Assembly: GCF_001625575.1 (NCBI RefSeq)
Contig: NZ_AUXV01000003.1
Location: 62,001 to 126,000, forward strand
Length of the DNA stretch: 64,000 bases
DNA from: Pseudoalteromonas luteoviolacea S2607
GTDB lineage: Bacteria; Pseudomonadota; Gammaproteobacteria; Enterobacterales; Alteromonadaceae
Direction: 5' to 3'
Each line of letters begins with the position of its first letter. Position 1 is the first letter of the stretch. The translations under genes and the position numbers were made by a program. This document shows, in pieces, positions 28,588-37,384 of this stretch. Under the pieces are notes generated by a model. The model saw only the letters and a list, made by a program, of their open reading frames with translations, was not told the origin of the DNA and did not search any database.

Positions 28588-29478
28588 TTATGCATTGTTC
28601 TTGATCACTTTATCTTCATAAAACTGCTTAATATACTCTTCGAGCGCAGAATGCTCAGTAGCAGGTAAGTAGTCAGTATGGGCTTCTATAAACTCTTGAC
28701 TTAAATAAAGCTCTATTAGCACAGAGTTAACTTGCGCTATAAACTTTTCACTCAATGCATTTTTATTACACATAATATGACCGATCACAACTTTTGGTGC
28801 ATTGGCGATATGATACGACTGAACAGGAAGTTCTTCATTGTTACTGTATCGGTGAAACTCAGCCGGGTAGCTCAGTAAAAAATCTACTCGTCCCAAAATA
28901 AACATTCTATGTACCGTTTCATAATGATCGCTCCCCCCACGAATAACCAAGTTTTGCCGATCGACTTTTCGCAATTGCGCATCCAAAAAATCACCATAAG
29001 AAAAGTTATCTGCAATCACTATCAATTTGTTTTGAAAAGCTTTGAACATTTCTGGCAGTGACTTTATCTCACCTTTTTCATTAAGGACTGCAGCCATGTT
29101 CGTCTTGTTATTGTTAAAGGTGTATAGCTTATGCGACCAATAGAAGTTAACGGGTAGGCTAAATAAAAATTTTGACGTGCGATCAACGGTATCTATTTTA
29201 TTGACTGTACATGCTGGAAAATCAGCATTTTCCATAATTTTAATCGTGCGATTAAAGCTGGCTTTGGTGAAAACAACTTGCGTCTGCTCACCTAAGTAAG
29301 CAAAAACGAGTTTATTCGTTGCGCCAGCAATGTTTTCCGGTTTGCTCTTTGCATTTTTGAATAACTCAAAATCAAGCTGATCATCTAAGTAGATATGTAC
29401 TTTTTGGGCAGCATGCGCATTAACACAAATACACAGCAGCAAAACTAACGTTTGCTGTATTTTGTTACACCATCCCAC
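28588..29478 (-). CDS. Periplasmic solute-binding-like protein (extracellular solute-binding family 3 type)
   Basis: A 296-residue secreted protein with signal peptide LVLLLCICVNAHA-A. The body follows the two-lobe pattern of small-molecule binding proteins related to family 3: FNRTIKIMENADFPACTVNK, LYTFNNNKTNMAAVL, then RGGSDHYETVHRMFILGRVD and a late hinge. Proteins like this are common in alteromonads and vibrios as isolated genes with no ABC transporter. The start is a GTG at 29478 with GGGGA 6 nt upstream, and a stop codon directly precedes it in frame. The ligand is unknown; it may be a sensory protein. Confidence 0.72.
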   Translation of the reverse strand: MGWCNKIQQTLVLLLCICVNAHAAQKVHIYLDDQLDFELFKNAKSKPENIAGATNKLVFAYLGEQTQVVFTKASFNRTIKIMENADFPACTVNKIDTVDRTSKFLFSLPVNFYWSHKLYTFNNNKTNMAAVLNEKGEIKSLPEMFKAFQNKLIVIADNFSYGDFLDAQLRKVDRQNLVIRGGSDHYETVHRMFILGRVDFLLSYPAEFHRYSNNEELPVQSYHIANAPKVVIGHIMCNKNALSEKFIAQVNSVLIELYLSQEFIEAHTDYLPATEHSALEEYIKQFYEDKVIKNNA

Positions 29479-29737
29479 TCATTTTCCCCAATGCTGCCCA
29501 CCTTCTATAAAGTGTAGTGTAAAATCAAAAAAGAGATACTTTTACTCTTAATCATATGAAAATGTTAAAAATAAAGCGTTTTAGATATCACAGCTAAAAT
29601 AGCGTTCAAAGTTGTTTAATCATAGCAATAGTCAGCAGCTAAATTCCAGAGCGCTTTTATCCGATACAAATATTCACAGCAAGCATCTTGTGATTTATCG
29701 CTCTGTTTCACTATTTGCTTTTTAAAGTCAAACTATC

Positions 29738-31021
29738 TTACCCAACATGCTTTGCAAGCCAACGGTTCATGATAATGCAAGCAGTTAGATCACCTGTGAC
29801 ATTTAATGTAGTTCGGCACATGTCTAAAATACGGTCTACACCAAGTATTAGCGCTATACCAGAAGGGGGAATACCGAAACTTGCCAATACAGAAGCTAAA
29901 ATCACGATACCTACACCTGGGGTACTGGGTGAGCCTATGGAAGCACCAACGGTTGTGAGCATCAACATGACTATTTGGCTATCTGAAAGGTGAATGCCGA
30001 AGACTTGCGTTAAAAATAAAGCCGCAATGACTTGGTAAAGCGCTGTACCATCCATATTTATCGTCGCCCCAAGCGGTACAATAAATTGTACTATTGGCTT
30101 CTCAACAGCGAGCTTTTGTTCTGCTATTTGCATTGACAATGGCATTACAGCGGCTGAGCTAGAGGTTGAAAAAGCGAGTAATTGCGCTTCTTTTATGGAT
30201 TTTAAAAATTGGACTGGGTTGAAACGCCCCACCATACTGACCAATAAAAGATAAACAACCAACAATAAAACAAGTCCGGCGATTACTGTTCCAACGTAGG
30301 CTGATACACCCAATAATACATCTACCCCAATGCGAATAGTAATATCACACAGCAAGCCAAATACCGCAAAGGGCGCCAGTCGCATTGCCCAATTAACAAT
30401 TTTCAACGACAAAGACTGCACTGCTTGAGTAAGATCCAATAGCAGTGTTTTTTGTTTGGCTATTAAAGTTGTTAACGCCACACCAATAAAGCCTGCATAC
30501 ATAACGACAGCAAACATATCTTTATCTAGTGTTGATTGAGTAAAATTAGCAGGGATCATTGCCGCAACTCTTTCGGGTATACTTATAGTTGCCGGCTCTT
30601 GAGAGAGGGCTAGGGCCGAGCTCACACCTAAACTGGACAGTAAATCACTATCAACATAACTACCTGGAGAAAACAGACTCACGACCGCGACACCTAAACA
30701 AACAGACACGAGCGTAGTGCCCACAAAGTAAGGAAAAATCCGCAAGCCGACCCTTTTTAAAAAGTTCGTATCTTTATTGCCTGCGATACCCAACACAATA
30801 GAGGACATAACTAACGGAATTACAACCATTTGAATTAGGGCTAGAAACAATTTCCCTGGTAAAGCCACCCACTGGGCCACTTGTTCTGCACTGCTTGGTC
30901 CCAATACCGCCATTCCCTTTGGTGACAATATCAAACCAATCACCACACCCAGTACTAAGGCGATTAAGATTTGAGCCCACAACATTTTTTTATCTGATAC
31001 TAACCGTTTTAAGTCATTCAT
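29738..31021 (-). CDS. Dicarboxylate/amino-acid:cation symporter (DAACS family)
   Basis: About 427 residues with eight or more membrane helices and the DAACS signatures. These are a serine-rich reentrant loop (AFSTSSSAAVMPLSMQIAE), the cation/substrate-binding motif NMDGTALYQ and the second loop ASIGSPSTPGVGIVILA, followed by DRILDMCRTTLNVTGD. The last motif carries the Asp and Asn residues that bind substrate in GltP homologues. Members take up glutamate, aspartate or C4-dicarboxylates with Na+ or H+. I chose the ATG at 31021 because GGAG lies 9 nt upstream; the upstream ATG at 31036 has none. It is a single gene. Which substrate it carries is not determined. Confidence 0.9.
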   Translation of the reverse strand: MNDLKRLVSDKKMLWAQILIALVLGVVIGLILSPKGMAVLGPSSAEQVAQWVALPGKLFLALIQMVVIPLVMSSIVLGIAGNKDTNFLKRVGLRIFPYFVGTTLVSVCLGVAVVSLFSPGSYVDSDLLSSLGVSSALALSQEPATISIPERVAAMIPANFTQSTLDKDMFAVVMYAGFIGVALTTLIAKQKTLLLDLTQAVQSLSLKIVNWAMRLAPFAVFGLLCDITIRIGVDVLLGVSAYVGTVIAGLVLLLVVYLLLVSMVGRFNPVQFLKSIKEAQLLAFSTSSSAAVMPLSMQIAEQKLAVEKPIVQFIVPLGATINMDGTALYQVIAALFLTQVFGIHLSDSQIVMLMLTTVGASIGSPSTPGVGIVILASVLASFGIPPSGIALILGVDRILDMCRTTLNVTGDLTACIIMNRWLAKHVG

Positions 31022-31617
31022 TGGTCGCCGCTCCATGTGTCTGCAGTACGGACTCTATCAATAAGTAATGCGTAATAAGTTGATGGTCATCAATGCAAAG
31101 AGAGATCATTGAAAGCGGGATCTATTCATGAGGTAAGTAAAGCGGCAGAGCAGTATGAGAACGCCTACTATTTCACAACCGTTCAAACTGAGAATCTGCT
31201 GAAATGCTAGAGTAATATTAAGGTAGCAATCTTTTTTTGGCTCCAAAAACAATGTATGCAGCAAAGTACAATTTACGAATACACAAAATAACGCTAACAG
31301 TTACATGGATTAGCCGAAGGTTTTTAGAATGGCATCGCAGTATATATGCCACAATCTAATTTTTAACTAAAAACGCAACAAATATGTGGCGTTTGTTTTT
31401 ACTACACTCCTATTGCATTCATCAAAATTAGCGAGTAACGTAAACTGACAGGTTATTTTTTAATCAATTTACTTTGTGATTAAATCACTAACTTCGTAAA
31501 GCTTTAAGTAAACTGAACTTGACCTGCAAATAAAGTAGCCATAACAAGCACAAAAACACCAAGTCCGCATTCGGGCTTAGGGAATATTTTATTTTTACAA
31601 CACAAAAGGAAAGTATC
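31022..31617. other. Non-coding region upstream of the symporter and the peptide gene
   Basis: No gene is supported. It contains a hairpin AAACGC/GCGTTT at 31371-31394 followed by GTTTTT, which looks like a plus-strand terminator with no gene in front of it. A second small stem AAGTCC/GGGCTT lies at 31561-31578 in the presumed leader of the peptide gene. TTGACC at about 31519 could be a weak -35 element. Confidence 0.45.
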
Positions 31618-31773
31618 ATGAAAATGCAATTATCCAAGAAGAGCCTAAAAAGCCTCACAAAAGATAGTAAAGCTTTGCCTGTTAATATGACACCTAATAT
31701 TGCAGGTGGGAAGCCCAAAGACTCAGCTTACACGCATTTTTGTACGGCTCTAGCTGTTTGCCGCACTTACTAA
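31618..31773 (+). CDS. Small peptide resembling a RiPP precursor (double-Gly leader, Cys-containing core)
   Basis: A 51-residue peptide, ATG preceded by AAGGA at 7 nt and followed by its own hairpin. The N-terminal part is basic and regular (MKMQLSKKSLKSLTKDSKAL), then PVNMTPNIAGG, then a C-terminal part KPKDSAYTHFCTALAVCRTY with two Cys and several Thr/Ser. A leader of the type L-S-K-K-x-L-K-x-L-x-x-D-x-x-x-L-P-x-x-x-T-P-x-I-x-G-G is known from families of small natural-product precursors in Bacteroidetes and marine gammaproteobacteria, including class I lanthipeptide-like ones. No modifying enzyme, protease or exporter gene is adjacent, so maturation and function are inferences. Confidence 0.65.
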   Translation: MKMQLSKKSLKSLTKDSKALPVNMTPNIAGGKPKDSAYTHFCTALAVCRTY

Positions 31774-31787
31774 TCGACAGGTAAGTT

Positions 31788-31815
31788 AATAACCCACTTA
31801 ACTAAGTGGGTTATT
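31788..31815 (+). terminator. Strong hairpin after the RiPP-like peptide gene
   Basis: A 13-base perfect inverted repeat, AATAACCCACTTA/TAAGTGGGTTATT, with only AC between the arms, begins 15 nt after the stop. The T-run that follows is poor, but position and stability suggest a terminator or a 3' stabilising structure. Confidence 0.7.
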
Positions 31816-32307
31816 GTAATGTTGATACTATTTAGAATGTGCTATGAATAAAGTTTCGGTTTAATTCGATTGCAGTACCATTATGGGTACAATAAGTCAT
31901 CATTAAATCAACCTATTTCCAATATCAAACAGGATGCGTACATAGGGGCTAAGGTGCGTACCGACAATTTAAGTTAAATTTTTTAACGACAACCTCAAAA
32001 TCACTAATTGAACTTACCAATAAAAGCGCTCTCTGAGTAAAAATGCGTGAGTCATTTGATATGGATTTTTTATAAGCCATATAAAACAACAATTTATGAA
32101 TACCATTTTAAAGAGGAAAACTACTACAGCGCGGGGGAGGTGTGAAAAGCTCACCCAAAAAATTGGTATAAGCTTCTTCTACTACAAACAAATTTTCAAT
32201 AGTAACAAGCCTACGGTGACCTTCAACTACCATTCTTTTCAAAGTCCTTTATCGAATGAGTAAAAATCTAGTTAAACTATTTTGTGTAGGCTGAATTACT
32301 ATAGCCT
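31816..32307. other. Gene-poor AT-rich stretch
   Basis: No gene is supported. There is a short palindromic segment GTACCATTATGGGTAC near 31874-31890 and a weak stem GGTG/CACC near 32138-32155. Nothing else was recognised. Confidence 0.4.
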
Positions 32308-32490
32308 CTAAGCTTCAGCTAACCTCCTAGGTTGGATATTTAGTAATTCGTCAGCCGCTGGGCTTTCTAAGTAATGATTAAATATTGTATCAATAGATAT
32401 ATGAATACCATTTAGAGAGTCTTCTTTCCCTAAATTGTATGCATGTTTGAACGTATGTTCGATGATGTATCTTATTTCCTTTGTTTCCAT
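32308..32490 (-). CDS. Possible small protein, unrecognised
   Basis: A 60-codon frame from ATG at 32490. The product has a plausible amphipathic composition (IRYIIEHTFKHAYNLGKEDS, then IFNHYLESPAADELL), and an acidic/basic balance unlike chance translation of AT-rich DNA. There is no clear ribosome site and no neighbour that would explain it. It could be a remnant of a mobile element or a small phage-like protein. Doubtful. Confidence 0.35.
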   Translation of the reverse strand: METKEIRYIIEHTFKHAYNLGKEDSLNGIHISIDTIFNHYLESPAADELLNIQPRRLAEA

Positions 32491-33903
32491 GACAATACCG
32501 ATAGTAGATTTTATTATTATGTCTTGCGCATAAAGCTAACTTCTATAACACGCAACTGCTTATTTATTGTAACTGACACTTGGGCGGCGTTAGTTACCAC
32601 GATGCTTGGGTTAATATTATTGTTGATTCATCGCTAAAGCGCTCATTTATGATACTTTGTAACAGCGAATATTGGAATATCTAAAGCCATAAAAAAGTAC
32701 TTAAAGTTGATATGTGGGAGCTGAGTCCAATCTAAACATACACTAAGCCAACCTTTGTATCGCTTGTCAGGCCGCGGCTTAAACTATAAAAACTACTTAC
32801 AGCTCTGGACGATATGGCAACATATCAGTCTTCAACTTATAAAAAGGTCAATAAATATAGCAATTTAAATCAAACGAATTATGACATTCAACATTTTTTA
32901 GCTGCCACTCTCATACCTACTGAGCCATATATTAATACCAATAGTTTACTACTAGCTATCGCAAAACGCCGACTGATAACTTTTGATACTCTTAAGCCAG
33001 TTGGCAAGCACAGAGGAGGGTAGTGTTTTAACTCGATATAAAACTGCAATAATCATCAAATAAAAAGGTATCGTAAGTTGGAGAGAAAAACCCAAAATAG
33101 TTATTCGTCGAGCGGAGTGGTCTTGTGCAAAACGACAAATGCAGCGCTTCCAGCGTATGATAGTATGTACACCTTTTACACTAAAAAACTAACGAGTCCA
33201 TTTTCGTTTTGTCTCACTCGTGAGATAATTTGCATCAATTATGAATATTTTAATTATCACCAATTACCTAGAGTGACTTCAAAGTGCTTTCAAGTGATGA
33301 TGTTATTTCGAAAAATCTTCCGCCTATTTACTAAGCCGATTCCCACTCCAGTGTGAATTTGAATTAGGTAAACGACCTTAGCCTTTTAACAGGTTATTTT
33401 TATCAAATTGAGCTATAACAGCTTGCCTTAATCGATTAACCACGACAAACCGAGTTAGCCTAGCCGAAAGATGGCGATCTCGCTCATCAAACATTCTCAA
33501 TTATGACTTGTCTTCATCAAGTACCAATTTTAAGCTGAAGTATTTAAACATACCAGCTGTTTGCTTTAATTTGATTTTCTATCTTATTGACATTAAATAA
33601 CGTCGTTTAACATTGCTTTTTTAGGTTGTGTTGTTAGAGTGAAATAACGAATTATAGCGATAGGTGCAAAAGTAAAATTTACGTTTTATATCAGTGATAT
33701 ATAAATATAAAACTTCCTGTATTATTGAATAATAAGGTACTTTTATTGAAACCCTCAGCGCACTCTTTTTAAAAGTTTACAAACTAAGAGAAGTTTGAAA
33801 AGTGCAGGCGGTTGCGAGAAAATTCAATATGCATTATTTTATATTTTGCGACCACTATGAAAGTGGGAATATCAATTAACTGTCGTTTTAAAGGAATATT
33901 ATC
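32491..33903. other. Long region without a supported gene
   Basis: About 1.4 kb of AT-rich DNA. Open frames of 64, 69 and 92 codons exist (32443-32637, 32814-33023, 33078-33356, all plus), but none has a good ribosome site or protein-like composition. The segment TTGAAACCCTCAGCGC at 33746-33761 repeats a motif seen at 9264-9280. The last 100 bases presumably contain the promoter of the gene at 33904. Confidence 0.45.
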
Positions 33904-34617
33904 GTGAAAAAAACATGTACCATTTTACTTGGATTAATCAGCGCTGCCTCATTTTCAGCTTCTGCACATTATGCTTTTACCGCCTCCAAATACAATATAG
34001 AAGTGGGTGAAAGCACGACGCTAGATTGGCAAAATTATGCGACAGGAAAGTTCCCTGATCCTACTTTTAATCTCTACGTGACCAAACCCAACGGAGAGGA
34101 TAGGTTTGCCTTTAGAAGGGGCTATAAACAACGTAGCTTTACTAGACTAATAAATATGAGTGGTGAGCATCTATTTGAACTTGAAATTTGTGACTCCAAC
34201 GGACAAAACTGCTATTTGTCACCTTACGCAAAAGTGAGAATAAAAGTAGATCATGGATGTCAAAAAAAATCGAGTCACGACAGAGGTTGGTATGAGTGCA
34301 ATGGCAGACAGGTAACCCAGTACACTTATACTAACTGGACAGGCGCAGCTGATTCTATTTCTGAGTTTCAAGTAATTGATAATAGATTGACGTGGAAATT
34401 CAGCGACCGCTCTGAGAGCACTTCAGCATATTTTACTGCTTGTAAAAACAACGGAAGTTATAGTCAAATAACGCAATTAGAAAACTACGGCATTGGCTTT
34501 CAAACCAGAGTTAGCAACTTTATCGCCAAAAAAAGTGGATATGCGACTTGGACATTTTGGAATGAATTTAGAAATGAAACGACTTCACACAATGAGTATT
34601 TAGGAGTTTGCTATTAA
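33904..34617 (+). CDS. Secreted protein of unknown function
   Basis: A 237-residue protein with a signal peptide that would be cleaved at SASA-HYAF. The first domain (about 22-115) has the strand pattern of an immunoglobulin-like fold (YNIEVGESTTLDW, then SGEHLFELEICDSNG). The second half (about 120-237) is rich in aromatic residues and Cys (HGCQKK, YECNGR, FTACKN, LGVCY), suggesting disulfides. I do not recognise the family. The start is a GTG with AAAGGA 8 nt upstream. It is a single gene with a strong terminator in a gene-poor region, which points to recent acquisition or an accessory role. Confidence 0.72.
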   Translation: MKKTCTILLGLISAASFSASAHYAFTASKYNIEVGESTTLDWQNYATGKFPDPTFNLYVTKPNGEDRFAFRRGYKQRSFTRLINMSGEHLFELEICDSNGQNCYLSPYAKVRIKVDHGCQKKSSHDRGWYECNGRQVTQYTYTNWTGAADSISEFQVIDNRLTWKFSDRSESTSAYFTACKNNGSYSQITQLENYGIGFQTRVSNFIAKKSGYATWTFWNEFRNETTSHNEYLGVCY

Positions 34618-34674
34618 CAATCCAAAAAGCGATGGTCAGGGATAACTTGTGAAGTAAAGACATTTAAACAGAAA

Positions 34675-34709
34675 CTTACGGGCGAGGGTTAAGCCCGTAA
34701 GATTTTTTT
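34675..34709 (+). terminator. Rho-independent terminator of the secreted-protein gene
   Basis: Perfect nine-base stem CTTACGGGC/GCCCGTAAG followed by ATTTTTTT, 58 nt past the stop codon. Confidence 0.9.
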
Positions 34710-35068
34710 GGATACCTTTACCATAGGTAAATGTTTAGGTAAAAATTACCAATAAAATAACCTTGAACTTGTAGTGTATTTATCTAGACTGTATTTAGTG
34801 AATTGCACCATAAAGTCCGATACTGTCTAGTACAGGACATAACAAGAAAAAAGATATATTTATTCATAATGTTAGAATAACACACTGAGCCTATCTCAAT
34901 TCACAATTTAACATAACGTAAATTATGAGCTATTAAGAATTCATTCGTTGGAGCTACTTAAATACCCCCCACCTCTAGTTTGCCAACAATGAGACCTTAC
35001 AAATTGACCTTGTATCATAATCAAATAAGCTGGCTAGTCCCAAAAAGCCCTAGCCATACTCCAATTAT
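34710..35068. other. Non-coding stretch
   Basis: AT-rich sequence between two convergent genes. I see no gene, and no clear terminator for the minus-strand gene ending at 35069. Confidence 0.4.
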
Positions 35069-37147
35069 CTAGTTTATACGATAAACCTCTAAATCATCAA
35101 AATGGATTTCGCTATCAACTTGCCATTTGCTAGAGTACAAATAGATTTGCACAACATGCCCAGCAGTATTTGGCACTGTAAATTCCAAAGTTAGCGGCGA
35201 CCAATCTCGGCTGGTAGTAATAACTTGTGCAATCGACTTTTTACTCGTTGCGTCATAAATCATTACGCGGCCATTTGCATCTCCAGAGAATACTCTAGCC
35301 ATTGACTCTAACCTGTAAGTCGCGCCAGGCTCATAGTCAAAAACTTTTTGTGCAACTTGCCAACCGTATGTTGGTTTATTCTTAACCGTTAATCCTTGTG
35401 ACCCGCTAAAAGCGCTGTTGGGGCTTAAAAATACGGTATCGGGAGTTGACTGCCAATGCCTCCAGCCTTCAGGTAATGCATTCGTTAAAGCAACATCAAA
35501 TGGTTGCTCATAGACGTTGTATCCTTTTATAAGCTGCGCAATTGCTCCCATGTAATAGCGTTGCCCAACGCCTTGTATTGCATCATACATTTGGGTCAAC
35601 TTAGCTTCAGAATCATGATAAATACTGGGTTTGAACTCAGCCAACTGCATCCACCACCTAAGAGATGTAAGCGACTCGGAGGCATAGCACTTGTTTACAT
35701 GCATACTAAAGTTGTCACAGTGCGAAATCATGAAATCCGCAGTATTCGCAAAGTAAGACATTTCTACCGTATTAAAGCCAACTCCCGCTTTGTAGCTACT
35801 CACTGCTGCTGCAACATCTAGATTACCGTGACTAGTATCTTCTGTACCGGTCCAATTAAAACCATCGCTAATAGTATCTTTATCCGTCAGTATGCTCCAG
35901 TAACTCCATTCATATTTATTTGCTTGTACACCTGACTTAGTTTGAAAGCGCCCTAACGTCAAACTACTTTTAAACGCATCAATTAACGCTTGCGCCATAT
36001 ATTTGTGGTGCGGATCGCTGCCTTCGATCTGAGCAAGCTCAGCGTAGGTGCGCTGCAAAGCGAGATATTGGTTATGAGGTAAAGATTGGCCCGGCTTCCA
36101 ACTAGAGGAATCGTCTGGAAATAAATAAACTAGGTGATTATCTAGCGTACTGTATAGGTCTTTCTCCCATTTAGGGAATATATGGTTGGCCAAAAAATCA
36201 TAGTAACTATCTGATATATGGCTAAAACGTGAATCTAACCGCCCTGTCCTCGCCAGTTTTATGAATTTCGCTATGGGCGCTGTGATCATACCATCGTGCA
36301 CCAGATACTCTCTCCAAGACTTAACTCGAATATTATCAAAATACACAGTACAATTTTTACGATAATCAGAAGCGTACAACCGAACTTGAACATCATTTGT
36401 TGCTTTTGAAGGCGTTATAAAGTCCGCAATATGATACTGATAACTCTGAGAATCTATGTACTTATTAAGCAAAACTTTTCTATCTGTAAAATCGTAGATT
36501 TGTACTAGACCTCGTACACCTTCTTCACAGTTTTCGATTTTCGCATGGAAATTAATTTGGTACTTGCTGTTGGGATCGTAGTTTGAATTGGGTTTGTATG
36601 GGTTTATTAAAGGTGACTGGAGAACGTGCCAGCGATTTGTTTCTGGTGCTGTTTTAACCGTAAAGGCTGCGATGCTTTTACCATCATCAACTTTATCAAC
36701 CGTATTTCTATATGCCGTATCCGCTGTTGACTGCCACCGTCTCCAATTTGCTGGCAACGTGTTGTCTTGCATATCAGCGAACTCCGCGCCGAAATTTTGA
36801 ATAGCGTCTATAGAATAGACCCACTCCCCCCACCCTGCATATCCATCTTCGCCCATACCGGTATTATCTTTCGCAAGGGCCAATGTTTTATTTACACGTG
36901 AAATAAACAAATCTAAGTACTTTTGATTGTGTGTGCCCAAGTACATTTCGATCAGTGCATCTAAATAGTAAGCTTCTGCCCAAGCTAAATTACTTGAACG
37001 ACTGAAACTATCTGGATACTGCGCCTGATATTGCGCGCTTATTAAATCAAATTTTTTGACCCAGTCACTTTGAGTATATTCGGCACTTACCTTACATGCG
37101 CCTAGTAACAAAATCGAGAGTGAAGCCTTTTTTACCATCTTTTTCAT
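35069..37147 (-). CDS. Secreted alpha-helical-barrel protein with two carbohydrate-binding-like domains
   Basis: A 692-residue exported protein. The signal peptide (LSILLLGACKVSA) could also be read as a weak lipobox. The helical regions 25-125 and 285-550 look like one (alpha/alpha) barrel (SSNLAWAEAYYLDALIEMYL, NQYLALQRTYAELAQ) interrupted by a beta-rich insert (about 130-280). A second, related beta domain is at the C-terminus (about 558-692). Both begin LPxxWRxWQSTxDT and end YFDNIRV or HFDDLEV, the hallmark of CBM4/9/22-like jelly rolls. The layout suggests a polysaccharide lyase, epimerase or hydrolase, but I could not identify the catalytic family. AGGA lies 6 nt before the ATG. Confidence 0.72.
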   Translation of the reverse strand: MKKMVKKASLSILLLGACKVSAEYTQSDWVKKFDLISAQYQAQYPDSFSRSSNLAWAEAYYLDALIEMYLGTHNQKYLDLFISRVNKTLALAKDNTGMGEDGYAGWGEWVYSIDAIQNFGAEFADMQDNTLPANWRRWQSTADTAYRNTVDKVDDGKSIAAFTVKTAPETNRWHVLQSPLINPYKPNSNYDPNSKYQINFHAKIENCEEGVRGLVQIYDFTDRKVLLNKYIDSQSYQYHIADFITPSKATNDVQVRLYASDYRKNCTVYFDNIRVKSWREYLVHDGMITAPIAKFIKLARTGRLDSRFSHISDSYYDFLANHIFPKWEKDLYSTLDNHLVYLFPDDSSSWKPGQSLPHNQYLALQRTYAELAQIEGSDPHHKYMAQALIDAFKSSLTLGRFQTKSGVQANKYEWSYWSILTDKDTISDGFNWTGTEDTSHGNLDVAAAVSSYKAGVGFNTVEMSYFANTADFMISHCDNFSMHVNKCYASESLTSLRWWMQLAEFKPSIYHDSEAKLTQMYDAIQGVGQRYYMGAIAQLIKGYNVYEQPFDVALTNALPEGWRHWQSTPDTVFLSPNSAFSGSQGLTVKNKPTYGWQVAQKVFDYEPGATYRLESMARVFSGDANGRVMIYDATSKKSIAQVITTSRDWSPLTLEFTVPNTAGHVVQIYLYSSKWQVDSEIHFDDLEVYRIN

Positions 37148-37384
37148 AAAGCATCCTTTTTAAAGTGGGCATAATCTAGCCGATTATAATACCTTAAAGT
37201 ATTTGCTTTAGAAGCAGCACGTCGATTTTGTTTTTAGTTGAATCCTAAACGCATATCCAAATCATATCACTATGCACCGTTGACGCATGAAATAGCGATA
37301 TCCTCGATATTATGAAGCAACTTGATTTAAAACTACCTAGTCCATGTCACCTAGCATTTTAATAGGCACTTCACCTTTTATAAC

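Noticed and set aside
32814..33356. Two plus-strand frames of 69 and 92 codons in the gene-poor region
   Set aside because: There is no ribosome site, the composition is irregular and there is no recognisable pattern. They are expected by chance in AT-rich DNA of this length.
33904..34617. Secreted protein whose predicted mature N-terminus is His, as in copper-dependent polysaccharide monooxygenases
   Set aside because: The usual AA10 N-terminal pattern and second copper-binding His region are not visible, and the size and Cys pattern do not fit.
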